Below are positions 36,322 through 45,218 of a stretch of 64,000 nucleotides of DNA, piece after piece (position 1 is the first letter of the stretch; each line of letters begins with the position of its first letter). Made by a program: the position numbers and the translations under genes. The stretch is from Parasphingopyxis sp. (GTDB lineage: Bacteria; Pseudomonadota; Alphaproteobacteria; Sphingomonadales; Sphingomonadaceae). The stretch lies in assembly GCF_028279465.1 (NCBI RefSeq), contig NZ_JANQNS010000015.1, positions 620,001 to 684,000 of the forward strand, written 5' to 3'. The notes beneath the pieces are model-generated. The model was given only the letters and a program-made list of their open reading frames with translations, made no database searches and was not told where the DNA came from.

Positions 36322-36869
36322 AGACGTCCGCGCCTCGTATCGTCGCCGGGAAATGGAAGGGGCAGCCGATCGAAACGCCGCAGACAGCTACCACCCGCCC
36401 AACATCGGCGCGCACGCGCGAAGCCCTTTTCTCGATGCTGCTGAGCCGGATTGGCAATTTCGAAGACCTGACAGTGGCCGATATTTTCGCCGGCTCGGGC
36501 GCGCTGGGTTTCGAAGCGCTTTCGCGCGGGGCCGCCACGTGCATCTTCGTCGAGAATAGCAGCGATGCATTACGCGCGATCCGTACCAACGCCGATAAAT
36601 GGGGCGCTGATATCACATTGCTGGATCGTTCGTTCGGAGCGGTAACAGAAATCCCAGAAAGCGTGGACATCGCGTTTCTCGATCCACCCTATCTGAGCGG
36701 CGACGGCCAAAGGGCCCTCGCCCGGCTCGACAGGCTGGGCTGGTTCGCACCGCATACCTGGGCGGCGCTGGAGACGGCAGCGGAGGAGGAGGTGGCAGTC
36801 GAGGGCTGGACGGAGGATGCTACCCGCACCTATGGCAAGGCCAAACTGACGCTTTTGCGGCGGAATTGA
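36318..36869 (+). CDS. rsmD: 16S rRNA (guanine(966)-N(2))-methyltransferase RsmD
   Basis: A 183-residue SAM-dependent methyltransferase. The N-terminus RIVAGKWKGQPIETP followed by TRPTSARTREALF is characteristic of RsmD. The SAM motif VADIFAGSGALGFEAL (about 53-68) and the catalytic DPPY (about residues 118-121) are present. The ATG overlaps the preceding gene's stop (ATGA). Confidence 0.95.
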   Translation: MKTSAPRIVAGKWKGQPIETPQTATTRPTSARTREALFSMLLSRIGNFEDLTVADIFAGSGALGFEALSRGAATCIFVENSSDALRAIRTNADKWGADITLLDRSFGAVTEIPESVDIAFLDPPYLSGDGQRALARLDRLGWFAPHTWAALETAAEEEVAVEGWTEDATRTYGKAKLTLLRRN

Positions 36870-36968
36870 CGTTTATCGCACCCGAATGCGTAGCGCATCA
36901 CTGACAGTTAATCTTGCTTCGGCAAAACCCTGCGCATCGGCGAAAAAACCGCCGCGAGGAGCAGGATA

Positions 36969-37136
36969 ATGCACAAGCGCGAAGATCTGACGATGGACAA
37001 TGAACGGCTCGCCCGCGCATTGGCGGCCGCTGCCGGTATCGAATGGTCGAGCCTTCCCGACTATCCGGGCTATGGCAAAAACCATTGGCGCGAAAAGGCC
37101 CGCAACTTCTTCAAGCTGGACAAGAAAGTCGCCTGA
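36969..37136 (+). CDS. Small basic protein of unknown function (55 residues)
   Basis: A short frame with a strong Shine-Dalgarno (GAGGAGCAGG) upstream of ATG 36969. The product has an N-terminal helix-forming stretch (DLTMDNERLARALAAAAGIE) and a C-terminal half rich in aromatic and basic residues (YPGYGKNHWREKARNFF). No membrane segment, cysteines or known motif were seen. It lies 99 bp after rsmD and is convergent with a membrane-protein gene 12 bp away. Codon choice matches neighbours. Family not recognised. Confidence 0.6.
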   Translation: MHKREDLTMDNERLARALAAAAGIEWSSLPDYPGYGKNHWREKARNFFKLDKKVA

Positions 37137-37148
37137 AGCGACACCCGG

Positions 37149-37724
37149 TCATTGAATGGAGTAGAAAAGCCATACGCCGGCGATCGTGTAGATTTGCGCG
37201 GCAATCATCAGCAGGTGTAGCCAGACGCGGCGGCTTAGTATCAGCACGATCGAAAAGCCGATCAGCACGATCAATGGGACATTCGCTTCGGCCCAGGTTG
37301 CCGAATCCAGTTCCAGTCTCGCTATCAGTTGCGAATTCTTGGCAATCACGAAGACCAGATAGACCATGTAGGTGATCCAGAAATGCTTGCGGTTCGCCAT
37401 GTAGAATTCGCGTAGGTCTATGCCCTTGTCGGGGATGCTGTCCGGCAGAACCGCCGCCGACATCAGGAACAGCGCCAGCAGCGTTGCGACATCGAGCAGG
37501 AACCATCCGAACAGGACCTGCTCGACGTTCGAATAGTCGTGATACAGGCCCCACCAGAGATTGAGGATGTAGCAGAGCACGATCAGCGCGATGATCGGCG
37601 AGAGCCAGTCCCATTTGACCTTGCGGCCGGCCCGCAGCAGCCGGTGAAAACTCAACGCGATGTCGGCGACAGCTAGGCCGACCAGTATCGCCGCGAAGAT
37701 GGTGATATATTCGCCGGTCGTCAT
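37149..37724 (-). CDS. Hypothetical membrane protein with about six helices
   Basis: A 191-residue integral membrane protein. Hydrophobic segments occur at about residues 5-24, 42-60, 70-92, 112-130, 146-162 and 168-188; charged loops separate them. It begins MTTGEYITIFAAILVGLAVADI. No catalytic or transport motif was recognised and the family is unknown to me. It is monocistronic in appearance, divergent from the uvrD-like helicase gene (112 bp between the proposed starts), and convergent with the small basic protein gene. Confidence 0.75.
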   Translation of the reverse strand: MTTGEYITIFAAILVGLAVADIALSFHRLLRAGRKVKWDWLSPIIALIVLCYILNLWWGLYHDYSNVEQVLFGWFLLDVATLLALFLMSAAVLPDSIPDKGIDLREFYMANRKHFWITYMVYLVFVIAKNSQLIARLELDSATWAEANVPLIVLIGFSIVLILSRRVWLHLLMIAAQIYTIAGVWLFYSIQ

Positions 37725-37836
37725 ACTTGCCCCAAACGTCCGTTACCTGTTTCTGCGTTTGCCCTTCATGCCGCCTGTTGGCAGATCATGAAAGACCCGC
37801 TTGCCGCCGCTCTTTGTGTTCCCTAACTGTTCACGG

Positions 37837-40110
37837 GTGACCGACCCCGCGATCCAGCAGCCTGAACCGCCCTATCTGCGCGCGCTCAACCCGCCGCAGC
37901 GTGAGGCGGTGCTGACGACCGAGGGACCGCTGCTGGTGCTGGCGGGCGCCGGCACCGGCAAGACGGCCTGCCTGACGGCGCGGCTCGCTCATCTGATCTG
38001 GACCCGCCAGGCCTGGCCATCCGAAATCCTCGCCGTCACCTTCACCAACAAGGCCGCGCGCGAGATGAAGGAGCGGGTCGCTCGGGCACTCGACCAGGAT
38101 GTCGAGGGTATGCCCTGGCTCGGCACCTTTCACGCGATCGGCGCAAAAATGCTGCGTCGCCATGCCGAACTTGTCGGGCTGGAGAGCAATTACACGATCC
38201 TCGATACCGACGATCAACTGCGCTTGCTGAAGCAGCTGATTCAAGCGGCCGAGATCGATGAAAAACGCTGGCCGGCGCGGCTGCTCGGCGGCTTGATAGA
38301 TCGCTGGAAGAATCGCGGCTGGGTGCCAGCCGATGTGACGCCGGACGAGAGCGAGGCATACGCCAATGGCAAGGGTCAGCAGCTCTACCAAGCCTATCAG
38401 GACAGGCTGAAAACGCTCAACGCCTGCGATTTCGGCGATCTGCTGCTCCATATGCTCGTGATCCTGAAAGAGCATCGCGATGTTCTGGAAATGTATCAGC
38501 AGCGGTTCAAATATATTCTCGTCGATGAGTATCAGGACACCAACAGCTCCCAATATCTCTGGCTCCGCTTGCTGGCGCAGGAACGCAAGAATATCTGCGT
38601 GGTCGGCGACGACGACCAGAGCATCTACAGCTGGCGCGGCGCGGAGGTCGCCAATATCCTGCGGTTCGAGCAGGATTTTCCGGGCGCCAAGATCGTCCGG
38701 CTCGAACAGAATTACCGCTCGACACAGCATATTCTGTCTGCGGCGGGTGGCGTGATCGCCCATAACAGCGGCCGGCTCGGCAAGGAGCTCCATACCGAGG
38801 CTGGCGATGGCGAGAAGGTGAAGGTCATCGGCGTCTGGGATGGGCCCGAAGAGGCCCGGCGCGTTGGCGAGGAGATCGAAGCGCATCAGTCCAAGGGCGG
38901 CAGTCTCGACGATGTCGCCATCCTCGTCCGCGCCCAGTTTCAGACGCGTGAGTTTGAGGATCGCTTCATCCAGATCGGCATGCCGTACAAGATCGTCGGT
39001 GGTTTCCGTTTCTATGAGCGTCAGGAGATTCGCGACGCCCTCGCCTATCTGCGCGTGATCGTACAGCCGGCGGATGATCTGGCTTTCGAGCGGATCGTCA
39101 ATACGCCCAAACGCGGGTTAGGCGACAAGGCGGTCGGCATGATTCATGGCTATGCGCGGCGTGAGAATATTCCGCTCAGCCTTGCCGCTGCGCGAATTAT
39201 CGATACGGACGAATTGACTCCCCGTGCCCGCAAGCCGCTCGGCGAACTGATGGGCAATTTTGCGCGCTGGCGCGATCTGGCCAACGATCTTCCGCATCCC
39301 GAGCTTGCCCGGCAGGTACTCGATGAATCCGGCTATACCGCCATGTGGCAGAATGATCGTTCGGCCGAGGCTGCGGGCCGGCTCGAAAATCTGACCGAAC
39401 TGACACGCGCGATGGAAGAGTTCGAAAATCTCGGCTCCTTCCTCGAACATGTCAGCCTCGTCATGGACAATGACGCGGATCGCGAGTCCGAAAAGGTCAC
39501 GATCATGACGATCCACGCCGCCAAGGGGCTGGAGTTCGACACGGTTTTCCTCGCGGGCTGGGAGGAAGGCGTGTTCCCCTCGCAACGCTCGCTCGAAGAG
39601 GGCGGAACCAAAAGCCTCGAAGAAGAACGCCGTCTCGCCTATGTCGCCATCACCCGCGCCCGACGGCTCTGCCATATCGTCCATGCGGCGAACCGGCGCA
39701 TCTACGGGCAGTGGACGAGTTCGATCCCGTCCCGCTTCATCGGCGAGCTGCCGGAGGCGCACATCGAGGCCGAAACCAGCATGACGGGCGGGGAATCGCT
39801 GTGGCGCGCCAACTGGTCCGAACAGTCCGATCCCTTCTCGAACGTCGCGCGCGCCGGCAAGCGCGGCCCGGGCTGGCAACGCGCGGCAGCCGCGGGTGCG
39901 CTACCCAAGACCGGCAAGGTGATGGAGGCGAAGGCCAGCGCTGTTAGTTTCGGCGCGAAACCGCGCAGCGATGTCGCCATCGGCCAGCGCGTCTTTCACC
40001 AGAAATTCGGCTATGGCGCGGTCGAAGCGATCGAGGGCAACAAGCTCGAAATCGAGTTCGAGAAAGCCGGCCGCAAGCGGGTGCTCGACAGCTTCGTCGA
40101 ACTGGCATGA
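37837..40110 (+). CDS. UvrD/PcrA-family ATP-dependent DNA helicase
   Basis: A 757-residue SF1A 3'-5' helicase acting in repair and replication restart. Motif Q/I LNPPQREAV...AGAGTGKT (Walker A at residues 36-43), motif Ia FTNKAAREM, motif II DEYQDTN, GDDDQSIYSWRGA (III), QNYRST (IV) and TIHAAKGLEFD (V) are all present. The C-terminus has a KVSH-like tudor segment (GQRVFHQKFGYGAVEAIEG) used for RNA polymerase contact in PcrA/UvrD. The start is uncertain: GTG 37837 gives VTDPAIQQ; a TTG at 37801 adds 12 residues. The last 50 bp are duplicated downstream at 41275-41324. Confidence 0.95.
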   Translation: MTDPAIQQPEPPYLRALNPPQREAVLTTEGPLLVLAGAGTGKTACLTARLAHLIWTRQAWPSEILAVTFTNKAAREMKERVARALDQDVEGMPWLGTFHAIGAKMLRRHAELVGLESNYTILDTDDQLRLLKQLIQAAEIDEKRWPARLLGGLIDRWKNRGWVPADVTPDESEAYANGKGQQLYQAYQDRLKTLNACDFGDLLLHMLVILKEHRDVLEMYQQRFKYILVDEYQDTNSSQYLWLRLLAQERKNICVVGDDDQSIYSWRGAEVANILRFEQDFPGAKIVRLEQNYRSTQHILSAAGGVIAHNSGRLGKELHTEAGDGEKVKVIGVWDGPEEARRVGEEIEAHQSKGGSLDDVAILVRAQFQTREFEDRFIQIGMPYKIVGGFRFYERQEIRDALAYLRVIVQPADDLAFERIVNTPKRGLGDKAVGMIHGYARRENIPLSLAAARIIDTDELTPRARKPLGELMGNFARWRDLANDLPHPELARQVLDESGYTAMWQNDRSAEAAGRLENLTELTRAMEEFENLGSFLEHVSLVMDNDADRESEKVTIMTIHAAKGLEFDTVFLAGWEEGVFPSQRSLEEGGTKSLEEERRLAYVAITRARRLCHIVHAANRRIYGQWTSSIPSRFIGELPEAHIEAETSMTGGESLWRANWSEQSDPFSNVARAGKRGPGWQRAAAAGALPKTGKVMEAKASAVSFGAKPRSDVAIGQRVFHQKFGYGAVEAIEGNKLEIEFEKAGRKRVLDSFVELA
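40061..40110 (+). repeat. Direct repeat, left copy (end of the uvrD-family gene)
   Basis: The last 50 bp of the helicase gene, encoding RKRVLDSFVELA and the stop. It matches 41275-41324 at 46 of 50 positions, and three of the four differences are synonymous in the shared reading frame. The similarity stops abruptly after the stop codon and just before the AGAAAGCC at its left edge. Confidence 0.85.
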
Positions 40111-40205
40111 ATAGCGCTGACGTAATGATGGCAAGGTCTGGCATAGCAACATGACTTGCAGCGTTTACCGACCGATGTAGAGATGCCGGTGCAAGGGGAT
40201 GTATT

Positions 40206-41324
40206 ATGGCGGATACTGTATCGGAAGTGACCACTAGGCCCAATACTATAGGCTCGAATATCGAACTTATTCGAGAACTGCTTAAGGATCCAGTTTATGG
40301 GATCATGTTTCTCGTTATTCTGGTCGCTGAAGCTGCCCTATTTTACTGGTTGCTAATTTCAGAAACTGCTGCCGAGCGCATAATTGCGGGCGGCTTGATG
40401 ATCGCACTCATCGTTGTCGTCTTGGTCGTTTATACAATCGAACGTGGCCGTTTCTATAGGCTTGAGCATCTTAAGCAGAGCTCGCCGGCTGCGCCGGAAA
40501 GCATGGTTCGCGATCCGGTCCAAGAAGAAGTCGCAAGCAAAAGTCAGGATGTCGTTATCGCTCCTGACGGCACATTTCTATACACCCAGCCACCAAAGGG
40601 CTGGACGGTCTCTGTATCGAATCTGAAAGATATGGTCACTGAAGCACTCGACAAGCAGAAGCTCGGCTCGCTGGTCCCCGATATTATGCCATATCGGACA
40701 GGCGGTGTCGTAACCTTCACCTCGAATGACAAGGCTGAGATTGAATATACGCCGGGAAAATCATCGCTCAATGAGAGGCCTGTTATCGCTGTGCTCGATG
40801 AGACCTATGCTGATCAGGTAAATATGTTCTCGGTCAGCAGATACGGCTCCATGATACATGACATATCTGCCGAACATATGTTCGTTAATCTGATGGCGGG
40901 GTATGCGACCGGCGGAGCAACGATCGACGAGATTGCGGACACGCCTCAGGGCGAAGGTGTTCGGCGCAGCCTGTCTGGCAAATGTTCCCTGATATTCAAT
41001 AATGCAAAGATTAACGGCGCAGAAGTCGAAAAAGCAGTATTGGAAGCTCGGCTTTCAGTCGTTGTACACAAGAACTTCATCTATGTCATTCGAACAGCGC
41101 ATCTCACGGGACTGCCGGATAGCGATGAGCGCAATACGGAAATCGAAAGGATCGTGGCGTCCTTCCAGGCTGCATCGTCGGCGAATACTGCCGATCGCGA
41201 GGAGAAAGATCGTAAGAAAGGCGATGTTGAATACGACCTAATTTTCAAAGATCTCTTGCCTAATGCGATACTTCAGAAAGCCAGCCGCAAGCGGGTGCTC
41301 GACAGCTTTGTCGAACTCGCCTGA
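40206..41324 (+). CDS. Membrane-anchored protein of unknown function, C-terminus fused to a uvrD remnant
   Basis: A 372-residue protein with two adjacent N-terminal membrane helices (about residues 34-52 and 58-78). The large hydrophilic part that follows has no recognised motif. A C-terminal acidic/basic region ends in the 12 residues RKRVLDSFVELA copied from the UvrD-type helicase. AGGGGA lies at a suitable distance before ATG 40206. AT-rich codons (AAT, ATA, GAT) are more frequent than in neighbours, pointing to transfer. A TTGCAG/TAGAGA promoter-like pair lies about 50 bp upstream. The topology could place the C-terminal domain in the cytoplasm (short N-terminus in, two helices). No family recognised. 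Confidence 0.7.
   Translation: MADTVSEVTTRPNTIGSNIELIRELLKDPVYGIMFLVILVAEAALFYWLLISETAAERIIAGGLMIALIVVVLVVYTIERGRFYRLEHLKQSSPAAPESMVRDPVQEEVASKSQDVVIAPDGTFLYTQPPKGWTVSVSNLKDMVTEALDKQKLGSLVPDIMPYRTGGVVTFTSNDKAEIEYTPGKSSLNERPVIAVLDETYADQVNMFSVSRYGSMIHDISAEHMFVNLMAGYATGGATIDEIADTPQGEGVRRSLSGKCSLIFNNAKINGAEVEKAVLEARLSVVVHKNFIYVIRTAHLTGLPDSDERNTEIERIVASFQAASSANTADREEKDRKKGDVEYDLIFKDLLPNAILQKASRKRVLDSFVELA
41275..41324 (+). repeat. Direct repeat, right copy (displaced uvrD 3' end)
   Basis: Second copy of the helicase gene's last 50 bp with four mismatches to 40061-40110 (two in the last six bases before the stop codon). It is read in the same frame as in the helicase and supplies the stop codon of the unknown membrane protein. 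Confidence 0.85.
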
Positions 41325-41478
41325 GCATAATTGCGTCCCATAGAGGGACAGTAACCCAAATCGGTAACCCGCACTCGCGGAATCCCCGCCAATTCATGGT
41401 AAACAGGGGCTTCTTCGGCTTGCTTACCAAGCCGTTAAAATGGTTCAAGCATCGCAGAACAGGCGGGAGTTTGCCTTC

Positions 41479-42153
41479 ATGGCATCGAAAACGACATTGG
41501 GACTGGGCTTCAGATTTGTCGCCGCCGCGGCGCTGATCGCTGGCGCGTCGCAACTGCTATCCGTCGGTTCGGAACCCGCAACGGCGGAAACCGAAGGCAT
41601 CGTCGCGCAGATAGAGCTCCCACCCGCCGCGGAAGCGCCGGCGGATGATATGGTGACGCCCGCCTCGTTCACCGAAACCGATGAAGAACCGGGCTTTCGC
41701 ATCACGCATCCACTGACTGTCGACGGTGAAATGCAATTCGGCGAATATGCGTGGAACGACGAGGGCGTGCCGGAGGGTGAGTTACGCATCATCGTCGATC
41801 TGCAGGCCGAGCGGCTCTTCGCCTATCGCGGCGGATACGAGATCGGCCGGGCCGTCATCCTCTACGGCCATGACGATACGCCGACCCCGACCGGACGGTT
41901 CACGATCACCGAAAAGAACCGCGATCATATCTCCAATCTCTATTTCGTGCCGATGCCCTTTATGATGCGGCTGACCAATGACGGGATCGCCATTCACGGC
42001 AGTCTCGTCGAGGAAGGCTTTGCCTCACGCGGTTGCGTCGGCATTCCGGACGATTTCGCGGAACTGCTGTTCAACGAGGCCGAAATCGGCACGCCCGTGC
42101 TGATCTCGCGCGGCTCGCCGATCGTGGACGGCAATCGCGTCGTCGGCATTTGA
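41479..42153 (+). CDS. L,D-transpeptidase (YkuD domain) exported protein
   Basis: A 224-residue exported enzyme with an N-terminal signal sequence (residues 1-36). The YkuD catalytic domain (about 100-210) has IAIHGSLVEEGFASRGCVGIP with the catalytic His173 and Cys186. Such enzymes cross-link peptidoglycan via 3-3 bonds or attach proteins to it. ATG 41479 has GGGAG nine bases upstream and begins the signal sequence; the in-frame ATG at 41440 would extend the N-region without Shine-Dalgarno. The 150 bp before it, after the duplicated uvrD end, contain a small GTCCC/GGGAC hairpin and nothing else seen. Confidence 0.9.
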   Translation: MASKTTLGLGFRFVAAAALIAGASQLLSVGSEPATAETEGIVAQIELPPAAEAPADDMVTPASFTETDEEPGFRITHPLTVDGEMQFGEYAWNDEGVPEGELRIIVDLQAERLFAYRGGYEIGRAVILYGHDDTPTPTGRFTITEKNRDHISNLYFVPMPFMMRLTNDGIAIHGSLVEEGFASRGCVGIPDDFAELLFNEAEIGTPVLISRGSPIVDGNRVVGI

Positions 42154-42240
42154 GACAGGTATCTCAGCCAAAGTCTTGCTATTCGCTCGCCAAGCGCTGA
42201 TCGCTTGCCGATAACAGCTGGTTGAGCCTACAGCGCGGTA

Positions 42241-43533
42241 ATGGCCGCCGCTCCGCACCCGTTCCAGATTCATAATTTCCGCGCCTATTGGACGTCCCGC
42301 CTGGCGATGACGCTGGGTCAGTATGCCATGATGCTGATCATCGGTTGGCAGGCCTATAACATCGCGCGCGATGGCGGGATGAGCGTCGGCGGCGCGGCCG
42401 GACAGCTTGCGATTATCGGGTTGCTGCAATTCGCTCCGCTGTTCCTGCTCACGCCATTCGCCGGGCTTGCAGCCGATCGTTTCGACCGGAAGACCGTGGC
42501 GCGGGTCACGATTGCGCTCCAGGCGCTATGCGCCGCCGTACTCGGATGGGCGACTTGGTCGGATGCGATCAGCCTGCCCATCCTGTTCGGAATCGCCGTG
42601 GCGCTCGGCATTGCGCGGGCCTTTGCCGGACCGGCGCTGAGCGCCCTTGCGCCTAATCTCGTGCCGAAATCGGTATTGCCCAACGCTATCGCCCTAAGCT
42701 CCATCGCCTGGCAAACAGGCATGATCGTCGGGCCGGCAATCGGCGGATATCTCTACGTCATCGATCCCGCCCTGCCCTATCTCGCGGTCTTCGGTTTGCT
42801 CAGCATCTCTCTCGTCGCGCTGACCACCATCGGCCATGTGCCCAAGCCCGAAATCACAGGCGCAAAGCGCCCCGTCGGGCAAGTGATCGACGGGCTGCGC
42901 TATGTCCGCCGCAACAAGATGGTACTTGGGGCGATCACGCTCGATCTGTTCGCTGTGTTCCTTGCGGGCGCAACGGCGCTGTTTCCGGTGTATGCGCGCG
43001 ATATATTGGAGGTTGGCGCGACCGGCCTCAGCCAGTTGGCGGCAGCGCCCGCCGTTGGCGCAGCACTGACCGCGCTCTGGTTTTCCTTCCGGCCGCTCAA
43101 GAGCAATGTCGGTCCCAAGATGCTTTGGGCCGTCGGGGTTTTCGGGCTGGCAACGATCATATTCGGCTTCTCGACATCCATGCCACTATCGCTGGCCGCA
43201 CTGTTCGTCGTCGGCGCGGCGGACATGTTCTCGGTCTATATCCGCCAGTCGCTGATCCAGCTCCACACGCCCGACGACAAGCGCGGCCGTGTATCCTCCG
43301 TATCACTGCTCACTATCTCGGCGTCCAACGAGTTCGGCGACGCGTTCAGCGGCGGTCTTGCCTGGATCGTCGGCCCGGTCGCGGCCGTCGTTTCGGGCGG
43401 TATCGGAGCCATTGCGACGGTGCTATTGTGGACAGCATGGTTTCCCGCATTACGTAAGACCAAGACATTCGATCCGCCGGACGATCTCGACGAAGAGCGC
43501 TCCGGGCAGACTTTGCAGGAGAAGACGACATGA
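42241..43533 (+). CDS. MFS transporter, EntS-like
   Basis: A 430-residue major facilitator with about 12 membrane helices. The N-terminal [18 protein letters not shown] and the loop [15 protein letters not shown] (motif A, GxxxDRxxRK) are typical of the MFS_3 group that includes the enterobactin exporter EntS. A cytosolic [19 protein letters not shown] segment matches the second motif A. The substrate is unknown. The 3' end overlaps the cysK ATG (ATGA), so the two are translationally coupled. Confidence 0.87.
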   Translation: MAAAPHPFQIHNFRAYWTSRLAMTLGQYAMMLIIGWQAYNIARDGGMSVGGAAGQLAIIGLLQFAPLFLLTPFAGLAADRFDRKTVARVTIALQALCAAVLGWATWSDAISLPILFGIAVALGIARAFAGPALSALAPNLVPKSVLPNAIALSSIAWQTGMIVGPAIGGYLYVIDPALPYLAVFGLLSISLVALTTIGHVPKPEITGAKRPVGQVIDGLRYVRRNKMVLGAITLDLFAVFLAGATALFPVYARDILEVGATGLSQLAAAPAVGAALTALWFSFRPLKSNVGPKMLWAVGVFGLATIIFGFSTSMPLSLAALFVVGAADMFSVYIRQSLIQLHTPDDKRGRVSSVSLLTISASNEFGDAFSGGLAWIVGPVAAVVSGGIGAIATVLLWTAWFPALRKTKTFDPPDDLDEERSGQTLQEKTT

Positions 43534-44450
43534 AGGCCGCCAATACGCTCGAAACGATCGGCAACACCCCGCATATCCGCATGCAGCGCCTGTTCGGCGA
43601 CGCGGAAGTCTGGATCAAATCGGAGCGCGCCAACCCGGGCGGATCGATCAAGGACAGGATCGCGCTCGCGATGGTGGAAGACGCCGAAGAATCGGGCGCG
43701 CTGAAGCCCGGCGGCAAGATCATCGAGCCAACGTCCGGCAATACCGGCATCGGCTTAGCCATGGTCGCGGCCGTCAAAGGCTATGAGCTAGTGCTTGTGA
43801 TGCCTGAGAGCATGTCGATCGAGCGCCGCCGCCTCATGCTGTCCTTCGGCGCGAAGTTCGATCTGACGCCGAAAGAAAAGGGCATGAAAGGCGCGATCGA
43901 GCGTGCGCAGGAGCTTGTCGCAGCCGATGATACGGCCTGGATGCCGCAACAGTTCGACAACCCGGCCAATGTCGCCGTGCATGTAAATACGACGGCAGAG
44001 GAAATTCTCGCCGATTTCGCCGACAGCCCAGTCGATGTGCTGATCACCGGTGTAGGCACGGGCGGCCATCTCACTGGTTGCGCCGAAGTGCTGAAACAGC
44101 ATTGGCCGGAGATGAAGGCCTATGCCGTGGAACCCGTAGGCTCCCCGGTCATCTCGGGTGGCCAGCCCGGCCCGCATCCGATCCAGGGTATCGGCGCGGG
44201 CTTCATTCCCGGTAATCTTCACACCGAAGCCATCGACGGCGCGATCCAGGTCGATCCGGAAGACGCCAAGGATATGGCCCGGCGTGCGGCCCGCGAGGAA
44301 GGCATGCTGATCGGCATCAGCTCGGGCGCGACGCTGCAGGCGATCAAGCAGAAGCTAGCCGAAATTGGCGACGGCGCGCGCATCCTCGGCTTCAACTATG
44401 ACACCGGCGAGCGCTATCTCTCGGTTCCGGAATTCCTACCCGAGGAATAG
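43530..44450 (+). CDS. cysK: Cysteine synthase A
   Basis: A 306-residue PLP enzyme that makes cysteine from O-acetylserine and sulfide. The PLP lysine is K41 in GGSIKDRIA, the substrate loop is PTSGNTGIG (residues 67-75), and the phosphate loop is [13 protein letters not shown] overlaps the upstream MFS stop. O-acetylserine versus O-phosphoserine specificity is not resolvable, but A-type length and motifs dominate. An NRDE gene follows 17 bp later. Confidence 0.95.
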   Translation: MKAANTLETIGNTPHIRMQRLFGDAEVWIKSERANPGGSIKDRIALAMVEDAEESGALKPGGKIIEPTSGNTGIGLAMVAAVKGYELVLVMPESMSIERRRLMLSFGAKFDLTPKEKGMKGAIERAQELVAADDTAWMPQQFDNPANVAVHVNTTAEEILADFADSPVDVLITGVGTGGHLTGCAEVLKQHWPEMKAYAVEPVGSPVISGGQPGPHPIQGIGAGFIPGNLHTEAIDGAIQVDPEDAKDMARRAAREEGMLIGISSGATLQAIKQKLAEIGDGARILGFNYDTGERYLSVPEFLPEE

Positions 44451-44467
44451 AGGTAGAAACGTAGACA

Positions 44468-45217
44468 ATGTGCGTTCTGGCCTTTGCCTGGGCGGCGCAT
44501 CCGCGCTGGCAGCTGGTCCTGATCGGCAATCGTGACGAGCTGCACGCACGGCCTGCCACGCCACTCGCGCATTGGGAGGATCGGCCGGGAATCATCGCCG
44601 GGCGCGATCTCGAAGCGGGCGGAACGTGGCTGGGCGTGTCCCAGCAGCGTCGGCTCGCCGTCGTCACGAACGTCGCCAATCCTGACGGCCCGTTGCCAGA
44701 CAAAGCATCACGCGGCGCACTGATCGCAGACCTGCTGACCGGCGCCGGCCGCTATGCGGACCCTGCCGAAAGCGATCTCGACGATTTCAACGCGTTTAAT
44801 GCTATTGCGGTAGAAGGTGGCACGGCCCGACTTTTCAGCAACCGCCCTAGGCCGACGCGCCGAACACTCAAGCCCGGAATCTACGGGCTGTCCAACAGCC
44901 TGTACGCCGAAAACTGGCCGAAAACCGATCGGATCAAAGCCATGCTCGACGATTGGCTGAACTTCGACAGCGGTAACGAAACAGGCTTGCTCGATGCGCT
45001 CCGCGCCGACGATTCACCGCAAGTCGAACCCCGCCGCGCCCAGCAGAGCCCGATTTTCATCCGCAATCCCGTCTATGGCACGCGTTGCAGTACCGTCGTG
45101 ATCATCGATAGCGACGGCAATGGCCGCATTTCAGAACGACGCTACGATCCGCAGGGTAAAGCGAGTGGTGTAACACGGATCGATTTCCGATGGCCTTCGT
45201 CGCCGCCTAGCCGATAA
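44468..45217 (+). CDS. NRDE family protein (TANGO2-like)
   Basis: A 249-residue protein with the N-terminal nucleophile-like start MCVLAFAW and the diagnostic GNRDE motif (residues 22-26), followed by ATPLAHWEDRPGIIAGRDLEAGGTWLG. The family, named for Asn-Arg-Asp-Glu, is also found in eukaryotic TANGO2, where a role in heme or lipid handling has been discussed; bacterial function is unsettled. Cys2 would be the terminal nucleophile. It probably belongs to the MFS-cysK unit. Its stop lies one base from the convergent gene's stop. Confidence 0.9.
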   Translation: MCVLAFAWAAHPRWQLVLIGNRDELHARPATPLAHWEDRPGIIAGRDLEAGGTWLGVSQQRRLAVVTNVANPDGPLPDKASRGALIADLLTGAGRYADPAESDLDDFNAFNAIAVEGGTARLFSNRPRPTRRTLKPGIYGLSNSLYAENWPKTDRIKAMLDDWLNFDSGNETGLLDALRADDSPQVEPRRAQQSPIFIRNPVYGTRCSTVVIIDSDGNGRISERRYDPQGKASGVTRIDFRWPSSPPSR

Positions 45218-45218
45218 C

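Larger units (their letters stand above)
40111..41324. mobile_element. Putative 1.2-kb insertion at the 3' end of the uvrD-family gene
   Basis: The segment between the two 50-bp copies, plus the right copy. It looks like an element that entered the 3' end of the helicase gene and restored it with its own copy of the last 50 bp, leaving the displaced original at 41275-41324. It contains one ORF (40206-41324) of less GC-rich, more AT-ending codon use than its neighbours. No integrase, transposase, terminal inverted repeat or tRNA is present. The mechanism is inferred; a tandem duplication followed by replacement would also explain it. Confidence 0.45.

Noticed and set aside
37801-37836. TTG start adding 12 residues to the helicase
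   Set aside because: No Shine-Dalgarno seen; the added residues are not helicase-like. GTG 37837 is preferred, though the start remains uncertain.
41335-41349. GTCCC/GGGAC hairpin after the duplicated uvrD end as a terminator
   Set aside because: Only a 5-bp stem and no T tract follows; not strong enough to call.
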